Positions 18,746 to 28,246 of a stretch of DNA of 64,000 bases are shown here, in pieces. The DNA is taken from positions 124,001 to 188,000 of the forward strand of contig JAIXSK010000028.1 in assembly GCA_027484725.1 (NCBI GenBank), in the 5' to 3' direction. Every line of letters starts with the position of its first letter. The first letter of the stretch is position 1. The position numbers and the translations under genes are program-made. The notes under the pieces are model-generated. The model did not search any database. It saw only the letters and a program-made list of their open reading frames with translations, and was not told where the DNA came from. The stretch is from Flavobacterium sp. Its GTDB lineage: Bacteria; Bacteroidota; Bacteroidia; Flavobacteriales; Flavobacteriaceae.

Positions 18746-20281
18746 CTAACCCAACCAACCTTCTCTGTCTAAACTTCTGTATTGAATGGCTTCAGCAATA
18801 TGTTTGGCCTGAATTGATTCAGCAGCTTCTAAATCAGCAATGGTTCGGGCTACTTTGAGAATTCGGTCATAAGCGCGCGCTGACAAATTGAGTCGTTCCA
18901 TGGCAGTTTTGAGCAATTGTCCCGAGGCTTCATCAAGCTGGCAAAACTTTCGAATAAGCCTACTGCCCATTTGTGCGTTGTAATGTACTTGCGGATGTGC
19001 TGCAAATCTTTGGCCCTGAATAGCTCTGGCTTGGGTAACGCGTGCGCGGATGTTTTGACTGCTTTCGGCCGGATGTTGATCAGATAACTTTTCAAACGGC
19101 ACCGGACTCACTTCAATATGAATGTCAATTCGATCTAACAATGGACCCGAAATTTTACTCAGGTAGCGCTGCATTTCATAGGGTTTGGGCGCATTAATCG
19201 TTTCTGAATCGACAAAAAAGCCCCCCGGACTCGGATTCATGCTGGCCACAAGCATAAATGAAGCTGGGTAAGTCACGGTAAATTTAGCGCGAGAAATGGT
19301 GACTTCGCGGTCTTCGAGCGGTTGGCGCATCACTTCAAGTACATCGCGTTTAAACTCAGGTAATTCATCTAAAAACAAAACGCCGTTGTGCGCCATAGAG
19401 ATTTCACCGGGTTGCGGATAAGTTCCGCCACCCACCAAAGCGACATTAGAAATGGTATGATGCGGACTGCGAAACGGACGACTGCGCATGAGTCCGGATT
19501 CTTTGACTTTGCCGGCCACGCTGTGGATTTTGGTGGTTTCAAGTGCTTCTTCAAGCGTCATTGGAGGCAAAATACTGGGCAACCGTTTGGCGAGCATGGT
19601 TTTTCCGGCGCCGGGTGGCCCAATGAGTATGATGTTGTGTCCGCCGGCAGCAGCAATTTCCATACAGCGCTTGATGCTTTCTTGCCCTTTGACATCACTA
19701 AAATCATGCTCAGGAATTACATCAGTGATGCATAAATCTTCAAGCGTTTCAGCAGGTTCAGGTATGAGGTTGTTTTTTCCTTCAAAAAAATCAATCACTT
19801 CTTGCAAGTTCTCAACGCCATAGACTTCTAAACCAGAAACAATCGCAGCTTCGCGCGCGTTTTGCTTGGGCAAAAAGAATCCTTTAAAACCTTCGGCTTT
19901 GGCTTTGACCGCAATGGGCAGTGCTCCTTTAATAGGTTGTAAACTCCCATCCAGCGATAGCTCACCCATCATGACATAATTTGAGTAATCATCACAAACC
20001 AATTGCCCCGAAGCGATTAATATGCCCAGCGCCAAAGTTAAATCATAGGCAGAACCTTCTTTGCGCAAATCGGCCGGTGCCATATTGATGGTGATTTTTT
20101 TTCCGGGTAAAACGTAGCTGTTGTTTTTGAGTGCTGCAGCAATGCGATAACTGCTTTCTTTGATGGCGTTGTCGGGCAATCCGACCAAATGATACCCAAT
20201 GCCGGTATCAATGTTGACTTCAATAGTGATGGTGGTGGCTTCAACGCCAAAGACGGCGCTTCCGTAGACTTTTACTAACAT
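18746..20281 (-). CDS. YifB family Mg chelatase-like AAA ATPase (ComM-like)
   Basis: 'GLPDNAIKES', 'LIGPPGAGKTMLAKRLPSILPPM', 'FRSPHHTISNVALVGGG'. Confidence 0.95.
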   Translation of the reverse strand: MLVKVYGSAVFGVEATTITIEVNIDTGIGYHLVGLPDNAIKESSYRIAAALKNNSYVLPGKKITINMAPADLRKEGSAYDLTLALGILIASGQLVCDDYSNYVMMGELSLDGSLQPIKGALPIAVKAKAEGFKGFFLPKQNAREAAIVSGLEVYGVENLQEVIDFFEGKNNLIPEPAETLEDLCITDVIPEHDFSDVKGQESIKRCMEIAAAGGHNIILIGPPGAGKTMLAKRLPSILPPMTLEEALETTKIHSVAGKVKESGLMRSRPFRSPHHTISNVALVGGGTYPQPGEISMAHNGVLFLDELPEFKRDVLEVMRQPLEDREVTISRAKFTVTYPASFMLVASMNPSPGGFFVDSETINAPKPYEMQRYLSKISGPLLDRIDIHIEVSPVPFEKLSDQHPAESSQNIRARVTQARAIQGQRFAAHPQVHYNAQMGSRLIRKFCQLDEASGQLLKTAMERLNLSARAYDRILKVARTIADLEAAESIQAKHIAEAIQYRSLDREGWLG

Positions 20282-20392
20282 GGCAAATAAAAATTTTAAT
20301 GGCGAATAATTGTAAAGGCTAAAATTAATAAAATTTTAATCTCAAGGCTTCTGCAATTCATTTATTTTTGCGTCCAATAAACAAAAAACAAC

Positions 20393-20767
20393 ATGGGATT
20401 ATTCAATGCAATTTTAGGAAACGCTTCAGAGGTAAGCCTCGAACAAGTAGCCAAAGAATTTGAACCGATTATTGTAGATGGCGAACACATCGAATTGGCT
20501 TTTAAATTGGTCAAAGACATGTTCATCTTTACCAACAAACGTTTGATTTTGGTTGAAAAACAACTGGTGGGCAGCAAAGTCGATTATTTGTCAATTCCGT
20601 ACCACAGTGTGGTAAAATTCTCAAAAGAAAGTGCCGGATTACTTGATTTAGATGCCGAACTCAAAATCTGGATTCGCGGCGAGGCTGCACCAATTGTCAA
20701 ACAATTTGGCAAAGGCGGAAACAACATCAATGAAGTTTATCGCGTTTTAAGCAAACATATTCTTTAA
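20393..20767 (+). CDS. PH domain-containing protein
   Basis: 'FKLVKDMFIFTNKRLILVEKQ' bacterial PH domain-like. Confidence 0.85.
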   Translation: MGLFNAILGNASEVSLEQVAKEFEPIIVDGEHIELAFKLVKDMFIFTNKRLILVEKQLVGSKVDYLSIPYHSVVKFSKESAGLLDLDAELKIWIRGEAAPIVKQFGKGGNNINEVYRVLSKHIL

Positions 20768-20774
20768 TAAAATC

Positions 20775-20803
20775 AAGACCGGCCATAGAGTCGGTCTTTT
20801 TTT
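20775..20803 (+). terminator. Rho-independent terminator
   Basis: AAGACCG...CGGTCTT + T-run. Confidence 0.8.
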
Positions 20804-23093
20804 AAAACTGAAATCGAACAAAAATATTAGGTGTAAAACCCAATGAAAAATACTCTTGAAGTTTATATCCGGTAGTGTTCAAACTTCCGGCAGTAGCATA
20901 TTGACGCTCATACTCGCGTGCCAGCAAGGTTTTGCGATTATATAAATTATAAATTGAAAATCCGGTTTTGGCTGACCAGTTTTTTTGATGTGCAAATTCA
21001 TATATCCCAGAAAGGTCAAAACGGTGGTAAACCGGTAACCGCTGAGTATTAAAGCCAGTGACTTTGTTGTTAGCATCTAACTCGCTGTACGGTTTTCCGG
21101 TATGCCAAAACCAACCGCCGGTGAGTGAAAATCGGTTCCATTTTCGGAACAAAGACAAACTCAGAGCATGTCGAATGTCGGCATTGGTCGGAAAATATTG
21201 CTCTTCATTCACACCGTCAAATCTATTTTGAGAATCTTGATAACTATAGGTCATCCAAATGCGACCTAAGCGGGTATTTTTCTGAATCAGCACATCAATT
21301 CCTTTGGTAAAACTCTGTCCTTGATGCATTCCAAAATCAATCGGATTCAAAAAACCAAAGGTGAGCGATGTCAATCCGGTAGCTGTTTTGTAATAAAAAT
21401 CAGCATCAAAAACCCAAGAACCTGTTTTGTAAATCAAACCCGAAGTGTACTGATGCGACTTTTGCAAAGGATATACCTGATTATCTGCCAACACCCAAAC
21501 ATAATTTTCTAAACTCAAATCATTGACAGTACTTTCACGAACTTGACTCACCAATTGACTCTTTTGTTCATACGAGCTTTGCCAAGTCCAAGAAGTGCCC
21601 CATTTGCGCTGCAAGAATAATCTGGGCTCCCAATACTCTGAAGCCAAAACACTGAATCGGCTGTAGCGCAATCCGGTTTGAAACAACCATTCATGAAACT
21701 CGTACTTGGCCGAACCAAACAAAGTGTGTGTACGGTTAAAACCTTGTTTTTGGTCTAGTTGAATATTGATGTCTTGATTCAAACTGTTGAATGAATGAGA
21801 AATATCGTACCCTGACAATTGATAACCCGCCTGTAATTGCATTTTGTCTGTCAATTTGAAATTCCAACTGATTTCTGCTCCAGAATCAGTTACGCGATTT
21901 CGTTTTAAAAATTGCTCAAAAGTACTTTGGGTTGGAAATTTAGTTTTGCGATAATCAAAAATATAACCTGAATAATGCAACAAAACCTTTTGCGAAAATT
22001 GTTCGCTGTAGCGCTGATTCCAAATCCAACTATAACCTTGATTTGAAATATTCATCTTTTGATTTTGTGTCAACGAATTGTCAAGTGTATTAAAATCAAG
22101 TTGGTTGTCAATCCAAATAGCCGTAGCAGAAAAATCAGTGTTGCGGTTGGGTTTGTAATTGAGCTTGGCTGTGAAATCTTCAAAACCAAATTTATTTTGG
22201 TCGTCAAAATCTTTGAATCGGGTATTCTGAAACACCTTGGTTGCCAGCGAATTAAAAGTAGGCGATTGCAGCCATTGGGTGAAAGATTTTCTTCCGGCCA
22301 ACTGCAAACCAAGTTTATTTTTAAGAATCGGGCTATGCACATAGGCATCGGCATTGAGTGCATTGAGTCCGGCACTTACTTTGGTTTTGGAGGGAATTTC
22401 ATCAGTAGCATGTATTGAAATCAAGCTTGAGAGTCGTTCGCCGTATTGCGCATCTGTAGCCTTGTTTTGATAATCTACTGTTTGGTTTATATTGGGATTG
22501 AATGCAGAAATCATTCCGTATAAATGTCCGGGATGATACATGCGAATACCGTCCCAGAGAATTAAATTTTGGTCAAATGATCCCCCGCGTACATACAAAC
22601 CGCTGGCCGTTTCATTCGGACTTTTCACACCGGGTAATTGCTGAAGTGACAACAATATATCTGTATCAGTAACGCCTGGTAAAGCTTCAACTTTTTGCGG
22701 AAAAAGCTGAATTTGATTGTTGTTTTTTTTGATGCCTTTAGATAAAAAACAATCTATCAAAACCTCTTGTAACTGCTCTTGTAACATCAGTTCTTGATCA
22801 GACGAAGACAAGGCATAATATCGACCGTCAATAGAGTTAATTTTTAAACGCGTCTGCTGTTCAATAGCTTGATGAATTTGCGCTAAAGTGTATAATGCCT
22901 TGGGTAAATTAAGTTTTTGTTGTACCACCAAACTATCGGCATACGAATAACGAACGTCAAACTGCTGTTCAATTATTTTGAGCGCTTGAGCCAAAGGTTT
23001 CTCTGAGAATTCGGTCAAATGAGACACTGACTTTTGCGCCCAACCGCAGTGGGTGAAGAGCAAAATCAGTAAGAGCCTCAATAACAGCTTCAT
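20802..23093 (-). CDS. TonB-dependent receptor with N-terminal secretin/STN-like domain (FecA-type)
   Basis: STN-like 'SEKPLAQALKIIEQQFDVRYSYADSL', plug 'LPGVTDTDILLSLQQLPGVKSPNETASGLYVRGGSFDQNLILWDGI'. Confidence 0.92.
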   Translation of the reverse strand: MKLLLRLLLILLFTHCGWAQKSVSHLTEFSEKPLAQALKIIEQQFDVRYSYADSLVVQQKLNLPKALYTLAQIHQAIEQQTRLKINSIDGRYYALSSSDQELMLQEQLQEVLIDCFLSKGIKKNNNQIQLFPQKVEALPGVTDTDILLSLQQLPGVKSPNETASGLYVRGGSFDQNLILWDGIRMYHPGHLYGMISAFNPNINQTVDYQNKATDAQYGERLSSLISIHATDEIPSKTKVSAGLNALNADAYVHSPILKNKLGLQLAGRKSFTQWLQSPTFNSLATKVFQNTRFKDFDDQNKFGFEDFTAKLNYKPNRNTDFSATAIWIDNQLDFNTLDNSLTQNQKMNISNQGYSWIWNQRYSEQFSQKVLLHYSGYIFDYRKTKFPTQSTFEQFLKRNRVTDSGAEISWNFKLTDKMQLQAGYQLSGYDISHSFNSLNQDINIQLDQKQGFNRTHTLFGSAKYEFHEWLFQTGLRYSRFSVLASEYWEPRLFLQRKWGTSWTWQSSYEQKSQLVSQVRESTVNDLSLENYVWVLADNQVYPLQKSHQYTSGLIYKTGSWVFDADFYYKTATGLTSLTFGFLNPIDFGMHQGQSFTKGIDVLIQKNTRLGRIWMTYSYQDSQNRFDGVNEEQYFPTNADIRHALSLSLFRKWNRFSLTGGWFWHTGKPYSELDANNKVTGFNTQRLPVYHRFDLSGIYEFAHQKNWSAKTGFSIYNLYNRKTLLAREYERQYATAGSLNTTGYKLQEYFSLGFTPNIFVRFQF

Positions 23094-24019
23094 TCAAAAA
23101 GTTCGATGGTTCCGTCTGGATTGGTTTTGTGTTTGAGTTGTAAAGGTAAACAAACTGATTGTAATGCGGTCTCTAATGATTGATGCGGGAAACTTCCGGT
23201 ATAACTTATCTGTGCTAAATTTTGCGGATAAATAATCGAACAATGATATTGCTTTTCAAGTTGTTGCACTACCCTTTGCAAAGGCATATTGGTAAAAGAT
23301 GATTCTCCTGAAATCCATGAGGGTTGGGTATGGAGGATTTGATTCCAAGTTTGTACCTGAGAGCCATTAATGCGCACATTCATTCCGCGGGTCAAAATCC
23401 ATTCTTGACCTTGGTGCAGAACGCGCACTTTTCCTTCATAACAGGTAACTTCTAAAAAATCTTTTCCGGTCAAAACATTGAACTGAGTGCCCAGAACTTG
23501 TACTGCTCCTACCGACGTTTCTACCGTAAACTTACTGCCTTTAGAAACTTTAAAAAATGCCTCTCCGTTTAATTTGAGTTGTCGGTTCATTGAAAACCAC
23601 CGCGGATAATCTATCTGTGAATGGGCATTTAAAATAACTTGTGAATGATCGCTCAAAGCCAAGGTTTGTGTAGTCCCGTAGGGCGATGCAATATGTTCAG
23701 AGAATGAAAACATTGCGTTCCATCCCAAAAACAAAAGTATTGAAGCCGCAACAGCAATTGATGCATACAATGAGATCAGCTTGCCTTTTGATGCAACCGC
23801 TTTAGGTTGATTGATTTTATCTTGAATTGCTGCAAACTGAGCTTCGAGATTAGGTTCTGACAACTCAATCATTCGTATGCCTTGACGCAATTTTAGGTAA
23901 GCCCGATAATCTGACTCAGAAACAAGTGCGCGCAATTCATCATCTGAAATGACACCCTCCATCCATGCTGCCAAAAAAGGCTCATGCTCATCTGAATATA
24001 ACAACGAATCGTTCATCAT
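23090..24019 (-). CDS. FecR family anti-sigma regulator
   Basis: 'YGTTQTLALSDHSQVILNAHSQIDYP', 'GEAFFKVSKGSKFTVETSVGAVQVLGTQFNV'. Confidence 0.94.
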   Translation of the reverse strand: MMNDSLLYSDEHEPFLAAWMEGVISDDELRALVSESDYRAYLKLRQGIRMIELSEPNLEAQFAAIQDKINQPKAVASKGKLISLYASIAVAASILLFLGWNAMFSFSEHIASPYGTTQTLALSDHSQVILNAHSQIDYPRWFSMNRQLKLNGEAFFKVSKGSKFTVETSVGAVQVLGTQFNVLTGKDFLEVTCYEGKVRVLHQGQEWILTRGMNVRINGSQVQTWNQILHTQPSWISGESSFTNMPLQRVVQQLEKQYHCSIIYPQNLAQISYTGSFPHQSLETALQSVCLPLQLKHKTNPDGTIELFE

Positions 24020-24021
24020 AC

Positions 24022-24543
24022 TTAAACATTTTTTACAACTTGCCGAAGAGACACCAACGCCAGATGCATTCTTTTTTCTACTGCCTTTACCGATAAGTCT
24101 AAAACTGAGGCAATTTCAGCATAAGACTGATTTTCAAATCTATTCATCATAAAAACCACACGTTGCTTTTCGGGCAAATCAGCGATGGCTTTTTCGAGTT
24201 GTTTTTTTAGTTCGGTTTCTTCCATTAGAAACTCTGGAGTTTCTGCGTGGGTAGAACCAGGTTGTGTTTTCCACTGAAAATCTGCTACCACTTTATCGTG
24301 CTTGATCATATTGAGTGAAAGCCTGATGGCAGTGGTATACAAAAAACTTTTGGCTTGTTCGGGTTTTAAAATTCCACAATTTTCCCAAAGTTTTACAAAG
24401 GCATTTTGGGCAATGTCATCGGCGCGCTCAGCATCTTTGAATTTAAATACCAAAAAGTTTCTCAGGGTCTTAAAATGCGTCGTGAAAACCGATTTAAAAA
24501 CGGCTTCAGAACAAAGACACAACTGATTGCTTTTTTCTGGCAT
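24022..24543 (-). CDS. ECF-type RNA polymerase sigma factor
   Basis: Sigma2 'DDIAQNAFVKLWEN' and sigma4 'LPEKQRVVFMMNRFENQSYAEIASVLDLSVKAVEKRM'; aggagg ribosome-binding site. Confidence 0.95.
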   Translation of the reverse strand: MPEKSNQLCLCSEAVFKSVFTTHFKTLRNFLVFKFKDAERADDIAQNAFVKLWENCGILKPEQAKSFLYTTAIRLSLNMIKHDKVVADFQWKTQPGSTHAETPEFLMEETELKKQLEKAIADLPEKQRVVFMMNRFENQSYAEIASVLDLSVKAVEKRMHLALVSLRQVVKNV

Positions 24544-24567
24544 TTCATTACCTCCTAAAATTCGTTA

Positions 24568-24596
24568 CCACACGTTCTTTATGCAAGAACATGTGG
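24568..24596 (-). promoter_or_regulatory. Inverted repeat in leader/promoter of ECF sigma operon
   Basis: CCACAcGTTCTT-TATGC-AAGAACaTGTGG. Confidence 0.6.
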
Positions 24597-24646
24597 CAAC
24601 GGGCAACTTAATTTAACTCCTTTTTCAATTATTTAAAGATAAATAT

Positions 24647-26098
24647 TTACGGACATGAAATCTGAATTTGATTCTCAAATGCTTGTTGGTTCACAAAGGT
24701 GTATGAACCACTGGCAAACGACACCACTATCGGATAACTTACCACTGGCATCGGAGTAACATTCGGATTAAAATATTGCAATAATTCACCGTCAGAATTT
24801 ACAGTATGAACTGCTCCGTTGTACTGTACCTGAACCGGATAGGTAATATTGAAACAATTCCCTAATGCTTGACTAAAATTATATGATGGATTCAAGCAAT
24901 TTACGTAATCAGTTGGGGTATATCCCGCACACTGTGCAAAACATGGATTACTGAAAGTGATTGTGTTGCCTTGATTGTCATGAACACATACCGGATTGTA
25001 TTCAGTGGTACAGTTACATCCTCCACAATTTGGTGTTGACCATTGTTGTGATGAACTACAATTACTGTTTACCCCAAAATCAACGGTTAAGAAATCAGCA
25101 CCGCTGCTGTTCATAATTGGATAATTGTCAATGGTGACGGGTAAATCAGACAACAAATAGGTTCCAATCGGCTCATATAAACTATTATACACTACAAAAT
25201 GATCTGTAGGAGCATTGGTGTATACAAAATTGATGGTCAGCGAATAACCCCCTGCAGGATTACAATTCCCAGCGGTAGTAGTTAAATTACTGATAACACA
25301 TTGATTTGAATTACACGGAACCAAATTATTTTGCGTGTAGCCGGCACACTGAGCAAAACACATATTGCCGAATTCAACAATTCCATTGGGTGTTTGCACA
25401 CAAACCGGCTCGTAATTCTGAGGACAGTTACACGAACCTTGATTACAATTGTTCACCATTTGATAAAAATCATAGGTATTGTTTAGCACCATCGTTTGAT
25501 TTTGGTAAATAACTGAAATCGGGAATACTACTTCAATAACTCCATTAAAACCCGGAGCATCTCCAAACTGCATTAACTCTGATTGATTGTTAATCGTCAC
25601 CACTTGACCATTGTAAGTCAACTGAATCGGAAAAACCAAATCAAAACAAAAAGTATGTTGCAAATCTTCAACAAAAGTAGGTACTCCACATTGCATGATT
25701 AGCGCAGTGAGTTCTTGTTCATTGTTGATGGTTTGCAACGCACCACCACTTTGTACTTCAAACGGAAACACAACACCTGCCAGAAACATATTAGGCGATT
25801 CATTTTGAAGAATGCTTAATAAGCCGTCCAAACTGGCAACTGTAACGGTTGTACCGTTGTTGTACGAAAAAGTCATCGGAAACACAAAATCAAAACACAA
25901 CATGGCAGCAGCCGGATTGGCCGCAGTTGCATTTTTACCGTGGGTAACGGTGTGCTCCAATTTGAGCTTGTTTAAAACTGTTCTCAGAGCTACGCTATGC
26001 TCTGTGGCAGTTTCGCCTTTGATAGAATTGTCATCAGAACAAGAGTAAAATGTTCCGACCAACAAAACCATCGTTAATAAAAATTTAATCTTTCCCAT
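24647..26098 (-). CDS. Lipoprotein with two Kazal-type inhibitor-like modules and three copies of an unrecognised repeat domain
   Basis: Lipobox VGTFYSC; 'CNCPQNYEPVCVQTPNGIVEFGNMCFAQCAGY' and 'CNCTTEYNPVCVHDNQGNTITFSNPCFAQCAGY'; repeats 'CFDLVFPIQLTYNGQVVTINNQSELMQF'. Confidence 0.75.
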   Translation of the reverse strand: MGKIKFLLTMVLLVGTFYSCSDDNSIKGETATEHSVALRTVLNKLKLEHTVTHGKNATAANPAAAMLCFDFVFPMTFSYNNGTTVTVASLDGLLSILQNESPNMFLAGVVFPFEVQSGGALQTINNEQELTALIMQCGVPTFVEDLQHTFCFDLVFPIQLTYNGQVVTINNQSELMQFGDAPGFNGVIEVVFPISVIYQNQTMVLNNTYDFYQMVNNCNQGSCNCPQNYEPVCVQTPNGIVEFGNMCFAQCAGYTQNNLVPCNSNQCVISNLTTTAGNCNPAGGYSLTINFVYTNAPTDHFVVYNSLYEPIGTYLLSDLPVTIDNYPIMNSSGADFLTVDFGVNSNCSSSQQWSTPNCGGCNCTTEYNPVCVHDNQGNTITFSNPCFAQCAGYTPTDYVNCLNPSYNFSQALGNCFNITYPVQVQYNGAVHTVNSDGELLQYFNPNVTPMPVVSYPIVVSFASGSYTFVNQQAFENQIQISCP

Positions 26099-26194
26099 AG
26101 CAATTTTTTTTGATAGCGTTTTTTTAATGAGACAACCCAATGAGTCATCACCCTCCTTTTTTTTGAATATTTTTTTCATTTTTTTTCTGAAAAT

Positions 26195-26221
26195 AAAAAA
26201 ATCCCAACAAACATTGGGATT
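26195..26221 (-). terminator. Rho-independent terminator (minus strand)
   Basis: AATCCCAA...TTGGGATT; T-run on minus strand. Confidence 0.8.
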
Positions 26222-26227
26222 CGGAGA

Positions 26228-28246
26228 TTATTTTCTGTAAGTAGAAATTCCTTTTTTGAGCCAAGATTCAAAAGATGCTACATCTGTATAACTAATGGTT
26301 GGCTGTTGTGTGTTGAGATTTTTCTCTTGCTGATCAATGAGTACATACAAAGGCTGGGTGTTTGTATGATATCGACTGATCATAAAATCAGTCCATTGAT
26401 CGCCGATGGTTTCTATTTGTTCACCGGTTTCTTTTGAGATGTGTTGTTGCTGAGTCGGCAATGGTCGTTTATCATCTACAAACAACGAAATCAAAACCAC
26501 TTGTTCTTTTAAGATAGGCAAAATGCGCGTATCTGACCAAACGTTGTTTTCCATTTTACGACAATTCACACAGGCAAATCCGGTAAAATCAAGCATGATG
26601 GGTTTATTGATTTTTCGGGCATAGGCCATCCCTTTTTCATAATCGTCAAAAACAGTAATCCCGTGCGGGCCTGATTTGGCTCCTTCAGGCAATTCTTGTT
26701 GTATGGTTACCGAACCAGAATTACCCAACCCATGCGGACTTTCGCTGTATTCGAGCGGCGGTGGAAACGCATTGATGAGTTTAAGAGGAGCGCCCCACAA
26801 GCCCGGAATTAAGTAAACGGTAAAGGTCAAAACCAAAATACCCAGAAGCAATCTTCCCACTGAAATATGCGTGAGCGGACTGTCGTGTGGCGTACTGATT
26901 TTTCCGAAAAGATACAAAGCCAAAACACCAAAAATAGCAATCCAAATGGCCAGGAAAACTTCGCGCTCTAACCAATGCAACTGCAAAACCAAGTCAGCAT
27001 TTGATAAGAATTTAAAGGCCAGAGCCAATTCTAAAAATCCTAAAAATACTTTTACTGTATTGAGCCAACCGCCTGATTTAGGCAAAGAATTGAGCCAACC
27101 CGGAAACATCGCAAACAACATAAACGGCAGGGCCAAAGCCAATGAAAAACCAAGCATTCCCACAATCGGTCCAATACCACCGCGCGAAGCCGCTTCAAAA
27201 AGCAAAGTGCCTACAATGGGTCCGGTACATGAAAACGAAACTACGGCCAAAGCCAAAGCCATAAACAAGATGCCAATAATGCCGCCACGATCTGCCTGAC
27301 GGTCTACTTTATTAGCCCAAGTATGCGGCAAAACAATTTCAAAAGCACCCAAAAATGAGATGGCAAAAACCACCAAAAGAATAAAGAAAATTACATTGAA
27401 CCAAACATTAGTGGCCAAAGCATTCAGTGCATCTGCCCCAAAAATAGCGGTCACGAGCGAACCTAAAATCACATAAATCGCAATAATTGAGATTCCGTAA
27501 ATGAGGGCATTCTTCTTTCCTTCAGCTTTGGTCTTGCTCTGTTTGGTAAAAAAACTCACCGTCATCGGAATCAGCGGAAACACACAAGGCGTCAGCAAAG
27601 CTGCAAATCCTGAGAGAAAAGCAATCAAAAAGACACCCCACAAACTGCGCGGAACGGTTTTAGAAGCGGCTTCAACGTTAGCGGTTTGAACGGTTTTGGC
27701 GGCTGTTGAATCAACTACCGGAGCCACTTCAGGCGCTTCATCAACAACTGTGATTGTATCTGATGTGACTACTTCTTGCACTACAGCTGTTGCGGGTTCA
27801 GAGCTAGGAATGGCAAAAGTAAATTTCTTAGTAAAGTTGCTACACATCTGCTTACAAGCCTGATAATCAACTGACGCATCAATGGTTTTGACACCTGATT
27901 TAACCTCGACTTCTTGCTCAAAATGCGCTTTGTTTTCAAAGTAAATTTCATCCACACCAAACACCTCATTAAAGGTTTTGTGCGTACCCGTTTCTTTGGT
28001 TTTACCAATGAGTTTAAAATCTTTTCCGACGTTGACATATTTAATTTCGGTAGGCAATGCACCGCCGTCTGGGGTAAATTGCGAATACATATGCCATTCT
28101 TTTTCAATTTGCGCATCTAAAACCAAAACATAGTGGTTGTCTGATTTTTTGCGAACGCTGTTTTTCCATTTGACGGGATCAACAAGTTGGGCATGTCCTG
28201 AAATAAGAAAGGTCAAAGACCAAAACAGAAAAAAGATTTTTTTCAT
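26228..28246 (-). CDS. Protein-disulfide reductase, DsbD family
   Basis: N-terminal DsbD-alpha-like domain, multi-TM CcdA-like region 'LTPCVFPLIPMTV', C-terminal thioredoxin-like 'DFTGFACVNCRKME'. Confidence 0.94.
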   Translation of the reverse strand: MKKIFFLFWSLTFLISGHAQLVDPVKWKNSVRKKSDNHYVLVLDAQIEKEWHMYSQFTPDGGALPTEIKYVNVGKDFKLIGKTKETGTHKTFNEVFGVDEIYFENKAHFEQEVEVKSGVKTIDASVDYQACKQMCSNFTKKFTFAIPSSEPATAVVQEVVTSDTITVVDEAPEVAPVVDSTAAKTVQTANVEAASKTVPRSLWGVFLIAFLSGFAALLTPCVFPLIPMTVSFFTKQSKTKAEGKKNALIYGISIIAIYVILGSLVTAIFGADALNALATNVWFNVIFFILLVVFAISFLGAFEIVLPHTWANKVDRQADRGGIIGILFMALALAVVSFSCTGPIVGTLLFEAASRGGIGPIVGMLGFSLALALPFMLFAMFPGWLNSLPKSGGWLNTVKVFLGFLELALAFKFLSNADLVLQLHWLEREVFLAIWIAIFGVLALYLFGKISTPHDSPLTHISVGRLLLGILVLTFTVYLIPGLWGAPLKLINAFPPPLEYSESPHGLGNSGSVTIQQELPEGAKSGPHGITVFDDYEKGMAYARKINKPIMLDFTGFACVNCRKMENNVWSDTRILPILKEQVVLISLFVDDKRPLPTQQQHISKETGEQIETIGDQWTDFMISRYHTNTQPLYVLIDQQEKNLNTQQPTISYTDVASFESWLKKGISTYRK

